Source of the DNA: Mycolicibacterium chubuense
Lineage (GTDB): Bacteria > Actinomycetota > Actinomycetes > Mycobacteriales > Mycobacteriaceae
DNA: 64,000 bases
Direction of reading: 5' to 3'
Assembly: GCF_001044255.1 (NCBI RefSeq)
Contig: NZ_JYNX01000019.1
Coordinates: forward strand, 63,323 to 127,322
Positions 1-7,927 of the stretch are shown here, piece after piece. The stretch's first letter is position 1, and the number at the start of each line of letters is the position of its first letter. The notes under the pieces are model-generated. The model saw only the letters and a program-made list of their open reading frames with translations, searched no databases and had not been told where the DNA came from. Made by a program: the position numbers and the translations under genes.

Positions 1-148
1 TCACCGCCTGCGCGGCGACCGCGGCATCGGCCGCGCTGCCGCCCTGCTCCAACATCTGAATGGCGGCCTGCGTGGCCAGCGGGTGCGCCGTGGAGGCAGC
101 GCCTCTGGCTCCCGAGGCGAGCGTGGCGCGGTGGCCGGACTGGGGCAA
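1..148 (-). CDS. Gamma-glutamyltransferase, N-terminal fragment cut by window edge
   Basis: Only the first 49 codons are in the window. The minus strand reads through HPLATQAAIQMLEQGGSAAD followed by AAVAAQAV, which matches the conserved N-terminal stretch of gamma-glutamyltranspeptidases (usual form HPLAsxAGlxiLrxGGNAvDAAVA). The family cleaves gamma-glutamyl bonds in glutathione and related compounds. The start is taken as TTG at 148 because a GGAG lies about 8 bases upstream and no ATG or GTG occurs earlier in this frame. There is no obvious signal peptide, so a cytoplasmic form is likely. It diverges from the HbpS operon. The catalytic Thr lies outside the window, so activity cannot be judged. 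Confidence 0.75.
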   Translation of the reverse strand, partial: MPQSGHRATLASGARGAASTAHPLATQAAIQMLEQGGSAADAAVAAQAV

Positions 149-179
149 CGGAGGTCTCCAGGGAAGTCGTGGGAAGGGC

Positions 180-240
180 TTGCCAAATGCGGCGCTGAGA
201 TAGAATATAAATCATCCCAACAGCAATGTGAAGGAGCGAG
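180..240 (+). promoter_or_regulatory. Probable promoter and ribosome site of the HbpS-SDR-dpaL operon
   Basis: An AT-rich patch in an otherwise GC-rich region holds TAGAAT (201-206), matching the mycobacterial -10 pattern TANNNT, with TTGCCA at 180-185 as a weak -35 at short spacing. AAGGAG at 231-236 precedes the ATG at 242. The gap (149-241) is shared with the divergent gamma-glutamyltransferase. No clear palindromic operator was seen. Confidence 0.35.
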
Positions 241-241
241 G

Positions 242-727
242 ATGACTCAGACTGTGGCCACGGTGAGCGCAGTCGGGACGCCTGACCTGGTGCAGGCCCC
301 CGATATGTCGCTTGCGGTCGCCGAGCTCATGCTCGCAGAAGTCAAGGCCCGCGCGTCGGCCAAAGGTCTGCGGTTGGCCGCAGCCGTCGTCGATCGCGGC
401 GGCAACCTGGTGGCGGCCATGCGCATGGACCACGCCCAGCTCGGCGCGAGCTCGCTGGCCCTCGACAAAGCGGTGACCGCAGTTTCCTTCGGCATGCCGA
501 CCGCGGCCTGGACCGAGAGCAGCGCCCCCGGCGGCAGCGACTGGGGACTGGCGCACACCCTCGGCGGCCGGGCGATCGTCTTCCCCGGCGGCGTCCCGGT
601 GTTCGCCGGGACGCACCTGGTCGGTGGGCTGGGCGTCAGCGGAGCCGCGTCCGAGACCGACGCGGCCTGTGCCGCGCTGGCCGTGCAGGGCGGGGGCCTC
701 GACGTCGATGCCGGGGAGACCGCGTGA
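242..727 (+). CDS. GlcG/HbpS family (DUF336) protein
   Basis: 161 residues. The body matches the GlcG/HbpS fold: an N-terminal helix (LAVAELMLAEVKARASAKG), then LAAAVVDRGGNLVAAMRMDH and a Gly-rich centre ending in GGLGVSGAASETDAACAAL. Family members include a haem-binding protein of Streptomyces and small proteins encoded beside oxidoreductase and catabolic genes; the ligand is usually unknown. ATG at 242 is chosen because AAGGAGCGAGG lies directly upstream. Its stop overlaps the next GTG by 4 bases, so it is translationally coupled to the SDR. Role inferred: accessory to the catabolic operon, not itself catalytic. Confidence 0.85.
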   Translation: MTQTVATVSAVGTPDLVQAPDMSLAVAELMLAEVKARASAKGLRLAAAVVDRGGNLVAAMRMDHAQLGASSLALDKAVTAVSFGMPTAAWTESSAPGGSDWGLAHTLGGRAIVFPGGVPVFAGTHLVGGLGVSGAASETDAACAALAVQGGGLDVDAGETA

Positions 728-1470
728 GCGGCGTCCTGGTAGCGGGCGGCGCGACGGGCATCGGAGCGGCCGCGGTCCGCGCCTTCCGTCAGCGTGGCGA
801 CCGGGTGCTCCTGGCCGACCGCAACGAGGAGGCCGGCAAAGCCCTTGTCGCCGAGGATCTTCCGGGCGAGGCCGCGTTCCTGCGCAGCGACTTCGCCGAA
901 AGCGACGCAGCGGAGGCCGCCGTGGAGGCCGCGGTCAGCTTCAACGTCGGATCGCTCGACACGGTCTTCTACAACGCGGCAGTGCTGGAGGCGCGGCCTC
1001 TCGGCGAGTGGACCGCGCAGGACTGGGACCGCAGCTCGGCGGTGAACCTGCGTGCGCCGTTCCTGATGTCGCAGGCCGCCGCTCCGCACCTCCGCAAGTC
1101 CGAGACCGGCCGGATCATCCTCACCTCGTCCACGGGGGCGTTCCGCGGGCACGCCGGCATGCCGGCCTACCACGCCACCAAGGCGGGACTGCTCGGCATG
1201 GTTCGCGCCCTGGCCGACGAGTTGGGGCCCGACGGCGTGACGGTCAACGCCGTCTGCCCCGGGTGGGTGGACACCCCCTTCAACAGCACGTTCTGGGGTC
1301 ACCAGCAGGACCCCGCCCGCGCCCTCGAAGAGCTCACCGAGCAGATCCCGCTGCGGCGGCAGGCCGACCCCGACGACATGACCGGTCTGCTGCTGTTCCT
1401 CGCCTCCTCCGCGTCGTCGTACATCACCGGGCAGGCCCTGGTGATCGACGGCGGCTACACCTCCGTCTGA
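724..1470 (+). CDS. Short-chain dehydrogenase/reductase
   Basis: 248 residues, the standard SDR length. It has the dinucleotide-binding motif GGATGIGAA at the N-terminus, NAAVL in the NNAG position, a catalytic Ser-Tyr-Lys set (SST near 137, Tyr149, Lys153 in YHATK) and the classical C-terminus TGQALVIDGGYTSV. NAD(P)H-dependent oxidation or reduction of an alcohol/ketone is expected; the substrate cannot be read. It starts at GTG 724 inside the stop of the HbpS gene and ends 12 bases before the ammonia-lyase gene, so it belongs to the same transcript. Confidence 0.88.
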   Translation: MSGVLVAGGATGIGAAAVRAFRQRGDRVLLADRNEEAGKALVAEDLPGEAAFLRSDFAESDAAEAAVEAAVSFNVGSLDTVFYNAAVLEARPLGEWTAQDWDRSSAVNLRAPFLMSQAAAPHLRKSETGRIILTSSTGAFRGHAGMPAYHATKAGLLGMVRALADELGPDGVTVNAVCPGWVDTPFNSTFWGHQQDPARALEELTEQIPLRRQADPDDMTGLLLFLASSASSYITGQALVIDGGYTSV

Positions 1471-1482
1471 ACAGGTGCGTGC

Positions 1483-2703
1483 ATGACGACTGTCGAGATC
1501 TATCCCAATCCCGCCGCCCGGCCGGCGGTGCCGACGGCCGGTTTCGCGCCCGCAAGCCGGGTGCCGCTGGAGACGCACAGGACCCTGCCCGGCTACGCGC
1601 CCACCGAGCTGCGCTCGTGCCCCGGACTCGCGGCCCGGCTCGGCGTGCGCACCGTGCTGGTCAAGGACGAGTCCGAACGCCTCGGCCTGCCGTCGTTCAA
1701 GATCCTGGGCGCGTCGTGGGCCGCCCTGACGACGGTGCAGGCGGCGTGGGGCGGTGAGACGGACGGATCGCTGTCCGTCGAGACGGTGCGCGCCTCCATC
1801 GGCTCGACGGCCGGTCGCGGCCTGGTCGCGGCCACCGACGGCAATCACGGTCGCGGAATCGCTCGCGTCGCAGCACTTTTGGGCTTGGAGGCCACCATCC
1901 TCGTGCCTGCGGGCACTTCGCAGGCACGTATCGACGCGATTGCGTCGGAGGGTGCCGCGGTCGAGGTCGTCGACGGCACCTACGACGACGCGATCGCCGC
2001 CTCGGCACGACTGGCCGACGACGACCATCTCGTCGTGTCGGACACGTCGTGGGAGGGATACGAGGCGGCCCCCCGAGCCGTGGTCGAGGGCTACTCGACG
2101 ATGTTCTTCGAGATCGACGACGCCCTTGCCGCGCAGGGTCTGCCCCAGCCCGATGTCCTCGTCCTGCAGGCCGGGGTGGGCGCGTTCGCCGCCTCCGGCC
2201 TGCGCCACTTCCGCGACGGCCGTCCGCAGCCGCCGGCCACCGTGGTCGCCGAGCCGTCGACCGCCAACTGTCTGATGGCCTCCGCCCGCGCCGGCGGACT
2301 GACGCTGGTACCCGGACCGCACCGGTCCTCGATGGCGGGGCTCAACTGCGGCATGCCCTCCGAGCTGGTCTGGCCCCTGCTGGCCGCCGGCACCGACGTC
2401 TTCGTCGGCATCGGCGACGACTACGCCGAGGAGGCGATGCGGGCGCTCGCCGACGAGGGCATCGTCTCGGGCGAGTCGGGCGCGGCGGGACTCGGCGCTC
2501 TGCTGGCGCTGGCCGAGCGCGGTACGCCCGAGGAGCGGTCTGGCGCAGGGCTGCACGCAGATGCGTGCGTGCTCATCGTGAACACCGAGGGCGCCACCGA
2601 TCCGGCCAATTACGAACGCGTCGTGGGCCGTTCGGCCGCTGACGTCGCATCAGCTCGGGACCACCTGGTCGTCGGCAACGGCGCTGACCACCGTCACCAC
2701 TGA
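1483..2703 (+). CDS. dpaL: Diaminopropionate ammonia-lyase-like PLP enzyme
   Basis: 406 residues. Fold type II PLP enzyme of the threonine synthase/tryptophan synthase beta superfamily. LPSFKILGAS places the PLP lysine at Lys73, close to its position in the E. coli enzyme; the ATDGNHGRGIARVAALLG block binds the substrate carboxylate and QAGVGAFAASGL fits the phosphate-binding region. The family splits 2,3-diaminopropionate to pyruvate and two ammonia. The neighbours (permease, two SDRs, HbpS) suggest a catabolic route for a nitrogen-rich compound. A related ammonia-lyase or dehydratase with another substrate is possible. Confidence 0.8.
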   Translation: MTTVEIYPNPAARPAVPTAGFAPASRVPLETHRTLPGYAPTELRSCPGLAARLGVRTVLVKDESERLGLPSFKILGASWAALTTVQAAWGGETDGSLSVETVRASIGSTAGRGLVAATDGNHGRGIARVAALLGLEATILVPAGTSQARIDAIASEGAAVEVVDGTYDDAIAASARLADDDHLVVSDTSWEGYEAAPRAVVEGYSTMFFEIDDALAAQGLPQPDVLVLQAGVGAFAASGLRHFRDGRPQPPATVVAEPSTANCLMASARAGGLTLVPGPHRSSMAGLNCGMPSELVWPLLAAGTDVFVGIGDDYAEEAMRALADEGIVSGESGAAGLGALLALAERGTPEERSGAGLHADACVLIVNTEGATDPANYERVVGRSAADVASARDHLVVGNGADHRHH

Positions 2704-2714
2704 GGAGCACGCGC

Positions 2715-4166
2715 ATGTCCCACACACCGGAGACGGTCGAGGCCAGCCGCCTCGAAACCAGTCACATCGACGCCATCGACCCAAGCCAGCGCCACGGCAC
2801 ACCGCGCGACCTGTTCACCGTCTGGTTCTCGGGAAACCTGAGCATCGGCAACGCCATCTTCGGCGCGTTGGCGATCATCGTCGGCAACTCCTTCTGGTGG
2901 TCCGTCGTGGCCGTGCTCGTCGGCAACGTGGTCGGCGGCACGTTCATGGCGCTGCACTCGGTGCAGGGCGCGCGGCTGGGTGTCCCCCAGCTGATCCAGA
3001 GTCGCGGGCAATTCGGCTTTTTGGGCGCGCTCCTGCCGGTGGTGCTGGCGGCGTTCCTCTACTGCGGCTTCTTCGTGGTCACCGCGGTGCTGGGCGGGCA
3101 GGCGCTCTCGGCGGCGATGCCGGGCACGTTCAGCGTCAACGGCGGTCTCCTCCTGTTGGCACTCCTGAGCCTCGGCATCGCGCTGCTCGGCTACCGCGCG
3201 ATCCACTTCGCCGCCAAGTGGGCGATCTGGCCGCTGGCCGCCGCCGTGGTCGTGGTCACCGTGGGCTCGATCCTGCACGGCGGCGTCGAGCTCAGTGCCG
3301 GCTCCTTCCAGGCCGGTCCGTTCTTCACGGCCGTCGGCCTGATGGCGACGTTCCTGCTGACCTACGCCCCCTACGTGTCGGACTACTCGCGCTACCTGCC
3401 CGAGAACAGTTCCGCGACGGCATGTTTCGGCTGGACCTTCAGCGGGGTGTTCGTGTCCGCCACGTGGTGCAATCTGCTGGGTGTGGTGCTCGCCGCGCAG
3501 ATCGGGGGCACCGACATGTTCCTGGCCACCCGCGAGGTGGTCGGTGTCGAGTGGGTCGCTGTGGTGACGCTGTTGGTCACCGCACTGGCCATCGCAGGCA
3601 ACAACGCGTTGAACCTCTACGGCGGCATGCTGAACCTGATCACCGCGATCTCGTCGTTCAAGGACGTGCGACCTTCGGTGCTGGTGCGGCTGGGGTTCCT
3701 GCTGCCGACCTTCGCGATCGGACTGTGGCTCGGCCTCAACGTCACCGACAACTTCTCCGCCGAGCTCACGAACTTCCTGTCGTTCCTGACCCTCGGCTTC
3801 GTCCCCTGGGGCGCGATCAACCTGCTCGACTTCTATCTGGTGCGGCACGGCAGCTACGACGTACGAGCGTTCTTCACCCGCCGCGGCGGCGTCTACAACC
3901 ACGACCCGGCCACCTGGACCTACGGCGGGTTCAACTTCCAGGCACTGCTGGCCTACGCCATCGGGGTGGCCGTGTCGCTGCCGTTCGTCACCAACGGCTG
4001 GTACGCCGGCCCGATCGCGGAGAAACTCGGCGGCGCGGACCTGTCCTGGGTGCCGGGCCTGATCGTCACCGGTGCGGTGTACCTCGGCCTCACGAAACTG
4101 GCTGGTGCGCAACGCCGTCACTCCGTCGTCCCACTGAACACGGCGGTCCCGGGAGGTGCCCGATGA
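2715..4166 (+). CDS. NCS1 family permease (purine/cytosine/allantoin type)
   Basis: 483 residues with about twelve hydrophobic segments, as usual for nucleobase:cation symporter-1. Typical landmarks are the start of the membrane domain (FTVWFSGNLSIGNAIFGAL), ALHSVQGARLGVPQLIQSRG near helix 3, and TYAPYVSDYSRYLPENSS, a well conserved NCS1 stretch. It should import a nitrogenous ring compound or hydantoin/allantoin-like substrate with a cation. It begins 11 bases after the ammonia-lyase and ends overlapping the next SDR by 4 bases, so it probably imports the substrate handled by this operon. Exact substrate unknown. Confidence 0.85.
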   Translation: MSHTPETVEASRLETSHIDAIDPSQRHGTPRDLFTVWFSGNLSIGNAIFGALAIIVGNSFWWSVVAVLVGNVVGGTFMALHSVQGARLGVPQLIQSRGQFGFLGALLPVVLAAFLYCGFFVVTAVLGGQALSAAMPGTFSVNGGLLLLALLSLGIALLGYRAIHFAAKWAIWPLAAAVVVVTVGSILHGGVELSAGSFQAGPFFTAVGLMATFLLTYAPYVSDYSRYLPENSSATACFGWTFSGVFVSATWCNLLGVVLAAQIGGTDMFLATREVVGVEWVAVVTLLVTALAIAGNNALNLYGGMLNLITAISSFKDVRPSVLVRLGFLLPTFAIGLWLGLNVTDNFSAELTNFLSFLTLGFVPWGAINLLDFYLVRHGSYDVRAFFTRRGGVYNHDPATWTYGGFNFQALLAYAIGVAVSLPFVTNGWYAGPIAEKLGGADLSWVPGLIVTGAVYLGLTKLAGAQRRHSVVPLNTAVPGGAR

Positions 4167-4957
4167 CGACCCTGCTGGAGGGCCGCACGGCGGTGATCAC
4201 GGGGGCCGCACGCGGCATCGGCCTGAGCATCGCGACCCGGCTGGCCGCCCACGGCGCGCAGGTGGCGCTGGTGGACCTCGACGAGGAGCAGACGCGGGCC
4301 GCGGCGCGTGGCGTCGAGGAGTCGACGGGCGGCCGCGCGCTGGGCCTCGCCGCGGACGTGACCGACGCCGCGCATCTGCGCCAGGCGGCGGACGCGATCG
4401 AGGCCGAACTCGGTCCGGTGAACGTGGTGGTCCCCAACGCCGGCATCCTGGTGCTCAAGACCGCGCTCGACATCACGCCGCAGGAGTTCGACGCGGTGCT
4501 GCGCGTCAATCTGTTCGGAGCGTTCCTGACCGCGACCGAGTTCGCGCGCCGGATGCCGAGCAGCGATGCCGACGGCCGGATCATCTTCACCTCGTCCCTG
4601 TTCGGTCTGCGCGGTGGAGTCGGCAACGCGGCCTACGCCGCTTCGAAGTTCGGCATTCTCGGGATGGCGCAGAGCATGGCCGCCGAGCTCGCCCCCTCCG
4701 GGATCCGGGTCAACAGCGTGTGTCCCGGCCAGATCGAGTCGGCGATGATCCGGCAGCTGTTCGAGGACCGCGCCGCCGCCAACGGCACCACACCGGAATC
4801 GGAGCGTTCGGCGTTCGCCCGTCACATCCCCCTGGGCGGCCTGGGCGACCCCGACGACGTGGCCGACACCTACGTCTACCTCGCGTCGCCGCTGAGTAGC
4901 TATGTCACCGGCCAGCACATCGTCGTCGACGGTGGCTGGACAGTCGGTTCCGCCTGA
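4163..4957 (+). CDS. Short-chain dehydrogenase/reductase
   Basis: 264 residues. It has GAARGIGLSIATRLA at the cofactor site, PNAGIL as the NAG motif, a Ser near 145, Tyr158 and Lys162 in YAASK, and the C-terminal TGQHIVVDGGW. Asp in VALVDLDEE after strand 2 suggests NAD(H) preference, an inference from the family. The ATG at 4163 overlaps the permease stop (ATGA). This is a second SDR in the operon and clearly not a duplicate of the first, since sequence similarity is limited to family motifs. Confidence 0.88.
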   Translation: MTTLLEGRTAVITGAARGIGLSIATRLAAHGAQVALVDLDEEQTRAAARGVEESTGGRALGLAADVTDAAHLRQAADAIEAELGPVNVVVPNAGILVLKTALDITPQEFDAVLRVNLFGAFLTATEFARRMPSSDADGRIIFTSSLFGLRGGVGNAAYAASKFGILGMAQSMAAELAPSGIRVNSVCPGQIESAMIRQLFEDRAAANGTTPESERSAFARHIPLGGLGDPDDVADTYVYLASPLSSYVTGQHIVVDGGWTVGSA

Positions 4958-4964
4958 GGCGCGG

Positions 4965-5669
4965 ATGAAGAACGACAGGTGGGTCGTGTGGTCGATGCTG
5001 ACCCTGTCCTTCACCACCGGGATCCTGGACGCGGCAACCTATCTGGGGCTCCACGGTGTGTTCACGGCGAACATGACGGGCAACCTCATCTTCATCAGCC
5101 TCGGAATCACCGGCGAGGCAACGGTTCCCGTGTTCCGGGCTTTTCTGGCACTGGGTGGGTTCGCGATCGGAGCGGCCGCGGCGGGCCGGTTGTTGCGGCC
5201 CGGGTTCGGTGACTGGCGCATCCCCGCCAGTATCCTGTTCGTCGGCGTGACGCTCGCGGCCTGCGCGCTCGCACACGGGCTCAGCACCGGGAGCGCACTG
5301 GTGCTGGACGCACTGACGGTGGCCCTCGCCTTCGCGATGGGCGTGCAGGCGATGGCCGCCCGTCGGGTCGGCGTCGGGGACGTCACGACGGTCGTGGTGA
5401 CGTCCACCCTGGCCGGGCTGATGGGCGAGAACCGGTTCACCGGGCGGTCGGCCGATCGTGCCCTCACCCATCGTCGCGCCCTCGCGGTCGCGACGATGGG
5501 TGTGGGCGCGGTGGTGGGCGCCCTGCTCATGCACGTCGCGGTGGAGGTCGCGATCGCGGTGCCCGCTGTGCTGACGTTCGCCGTCGCGGCAGTGCTGACC
5601 GTGCGCGCCCGTAAGGCCACCCGATCAGCCGAGCAGGTCGGTGAGGTTCTCGACCGAGCTTCCCATTGA
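4965..5669 (+). CDS. DUF1275 (YoaK-like) membrane protein
   Basis: 234 residues with six or seven hydrophobic segments. The N-terminus carries the family hallmark: an early helix ending in TGILDAATYLGLHGVFTANMTGN. The family is widespread and of unknown function, probably a small transporter. ATG at 4965 follows a GAGGCGCGG ribosome site 7 bases after the preceding stop, so it is likely the last gene of the operon. Downstream (5670-6164, 495 bases) no gene is supported; the second half of that gap is homologous to the sequence before 8275. Confidence 0.8.
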   Translation: MKNDRWVVWSMLTLSFTTGILDAATYLGLHGVFTANMTGNLIFISLGITGEATVPVFRAFLALGGFAIGAAAAGRLLRPGFGDWRIPASILFVGVTLAACALAHGLSTGSALVLDALTVALAFAMGVQAMAARRVGVGDVTTVVVTSTLAGLMGENRFTGRSADRALTHRRALAVATMGVGAVVGALLMHVAVEVAIAVPAVLTFAVAAVLTVRARKATRSAEQVGEVLDRASH

Positions 5670-5814
5670 CGCGCGTAGGGAACCCAATCACCCTGCTTGA
5701 CAAACACTTTCACCGGACAGCGGGCAGCTGCCCACGCCACCGACGGTGAAGGTCGCTCGCTGCTTCCGAGATCATCGGCGCATCAAATCATCGCCAAGAC
5801 GGGCGGCGCCATCT

Positions 5815-7828
5815 ATGACGCGGACGTAACTGAAACTGCGGATGGCGAGTACATCCGACCTGAGCGACAGGGGTCCACAAGCCGCGGGCCACGGTGAATA
5901 CACCCGAACCCTATCCAGAATGCGAACACAGTTATTCGGTGTGGGATAGCTGGCAAATCACACCCAGGAACATCGGCAAACCTATCTCGTTGCGCGTGCA
6001 ACCACCGTTCGCAAAACCAGCTATTCGAGCCGCCGCCCTGTGGGAGACTTTCTCCAGCAAACATATGAGGTCGCATCTGCGATTTCCGTCACGTCGCCCC
6101 GAAGCGGGCTAACACCCCACCGCGCGGCTGCCTTGGGTTTTCTGAGCACCATTGGAGTTGGATCATGCCTGTAGCAAATACCGCTTCGCAGGAACGCAAA
6201 TCTCCTCCATCAATCCGACCCGTGCGTCGTTCGACCACCGATCCTGCGCGGTACGTCGGTCGAGTCGGCGCGCTGGCGGTCGCGCTCGGTATCGGTGCCG
6301 CGCTGGTCGGCATGCCGGGTGTCGCGTTTGCCGACACCTCCGACTCCACCACCTCGCAGTCATCCGCCAGTGACGCGGCCGGTACGGCACGACCGTCGGT
6401 CGCCCATCCCCGGTCCGCGCGTCGCACGTCGGTGGGCAATCCCGAGTCCGCCGATGCGCCGAACACGGGGCGGCGGCACTCCCGCACGACGCCGACGAAG
6501 CGCGCCGACACCGGCAAGTCCGATACCAACGGCCCGGCATCGCGACGAGTGAACGATGCCACGCGCGCGGACGATCCGGGTACCGACGGCGCCGGCGACA
6601 CCACGGCGCGGGCGACACGCAACCTGCCACAGCCGACCGAGGCAGCCGTCGAGCCGGCGGCGACGTCACCAGCCTCGGCATCCCGGACGCCCAAGCGCCT
6701 CTTCACCGCGGGTCGCGCGACGCAGGAGACCTCACCGATCCCCGCCGAAGCGTCTGCCCCCGACACCACAACGGTTGCCGTCAAGGTCCTCACGACGCTC
6801 ACCACGAATCGGTCGACACGTCCGAAGCCGGCGAATCCGGCGCAGGCCGCGCTGCTGTCAACCTTGCTCGCATGGACCCGGCGGACGTCCGAGTCGACGG
6901 CCGATCCCGCCACCGGCGTCACGAACACCGGCGCCCCGATTGCCGCGCAGGCGGCTGCCACGACACCGGTCACTGTCGGCGCCGGCTCCACCGCGGGCGT
7001 CCAACTGCCCGCGGTTGCCACGGTCTTCACCCTGCGCGGCATGAACGTTCGGGGAACGTCCTACGATCCGATGCCGAAGCAGTACGGCAGCATGTTCGCC
7101 AAGGCCCCCTACACGATGGTGGCGTTGAACTACTCCGCCGCCTGGAACCGGACGTCGATCACCGAAGGCGTCCAATTGCTGGATGCTGCATTGGCTTCCA
7201 CACCCGGCGACATCATCGTCATGGCCCACTCCGAGGGCGCGCAGGTCGCCTCCCGGTGGATGCGCACCTACGCCAACGACCCGACCAGGGCGGCGCTGGC
7301 CAGCCGAGTCACCTTCCTGCTCAGCGGTAACCCGCTGCGCTCGAGCCAGGGCGGCGGGGGCCAGATGATCGGGTTGTGGGAGAACGACGGCACCCGAGCA
7401 CTTGCGACACCGACGACCACGCCGTGGCCGATCATCGACGTCGCCCGCCGGTGGGACGGCTGGGCCGACTGGCCCGACGACACCACCAACAAGGTCGCCG
7501 TCCGCAACGCGACGATCGGCATGACGCTCTTCCACGCGAACTACAACAACGTCAACCTCTACGACCCGGCGAACACCGTCTGGCACAACGGCAACACCAC
7601 GTACGTCTTGACTCGCGAGAACAAGCCACCGCTCATCACCAGCTACTTCAGGGCCGACCCCAACTTCGTCAGCGTCGTCAGAGGGCAGATCGAGGCGGCA
7701 TATCACCGCCCGCCCAACGACATTCCCGTCCCCGTCGTGCCCACGACGAGCACCAACTACCAGAAGATCCTGGTCAAACTCGGTATCCCGAACGCCGCCC
7801 CGTCGCGGTCGGCCGTGACAGCCTGAGC
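5815..7828 (+). repeat. Tandem duplication, copy 1 (upstream region plus PE-PPE-domain gene)
   Basis: The segment starting at GCGGACGTAACTG (about 5819) and running through the gene at 6165-7826 is homologous along its length to 7928-9788. Matching blocks include the leader segment ending GGCCACGGTGAA, the TAGCTGGCAAA block, the CACCGCGC stretch 45-60 bases before each start, and an identical 3' end encoding APSRSAVTA. The duplication therefore includes about 340 bases of upstream DNA, so both copies probably inherited the same control region. The upstream parts contain no supported gene. Confidence 0.7.
6165..7826 (+). CDS. Secreted PE-PPE-domain serine hydrolase, copy 1
   Basis: 553 residues. 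The N-terminus has basic residues, then a hydrophobic core (VGALAVALGIGAALVGM) and an Ala-Phe-Ala-Asp cleavage site near residue 55, so it is exported. Residues 60-270 are a low-complexity Thr/Ser/Pro/Arg-rich linker. The C-terminal 270 residues are a PE-PPE (PF08237) alpha/beta hydrolase domain: RGMNVRGTSYDP, the nucleophile elbow MAHSEGAQVA, the acid in DGWADWPDD and a His in LFHANYNN. Such domains act as esterases/lipases, often cutinase-like, in mycobacteria. It is not a PE or PPE protein: neither the PE nor the PPE leader is present. Start ATG 6165 is supported by conservation with copy 2. Confidence 0.85.
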   Translation: MPVANTASQERKSPPSIRPVRRSTTDPARYVGRVGALAVALGIGAALVGMPGVAFADTSDSTTSQSSASDAAGTARPSVAHPRSARRTSVGNPESADAPNTGRRHSRTTPTKRADTGKSDTNGPASRRVNDATRADDPGTDGAGDTTARATRNLPQPTEAAVEPAATSPASASRTPKRLFTAGRATQETSPIPAEASAPDTTTVAVKVLTTLTTNRSTRPKPANPAQAALLSTLLAWTRRTSESTADPATGVTNTGAPIAAQAAATTPVTVGAGSTAGVQLPAVATVFTLRGMNVRGTSYDPMPKQYGSMFAKAPYTMVALNYSAAWNRTSITEGVQLLDAALASTPGDIIVMAHSEGAQVASRWMRTYANDPTRAALASRVTFLLSGNPLRSSQGGGGQMIGLWENDGTRALATPTTTPWPIIDVARRWDGWADWPDDTTNKVAVRNATIGMTLFHANYNNVNLYDPANTVWHNGNTTYVLTRENKPPLITSYFRADPNFVSVVRGQIEAAYHRPPNDIPVPVVPTTSTNYQKILVKLGIPNAAPSRSAVTA

Positions 7829-7927
7829 GCGGAGCGTCCAGTGCGCCCGCCGGTGAAGATCACGCCGCCACATCCGGGCTCTTCGTCGCCGTAAATCACT
7901 GCGGAAATCGTTTAGCCCCCTCTGCAG

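Noticed and set aside
247-2556. Long open frame of 769 codons on the minus strand
   Set aside because: It lies opposite HbpS, SDR and ammonia-lyase genes with clear motifs; its translation is Arg/Gly/His-rich and has no domain, as expected of a GC-rich shadow frame.
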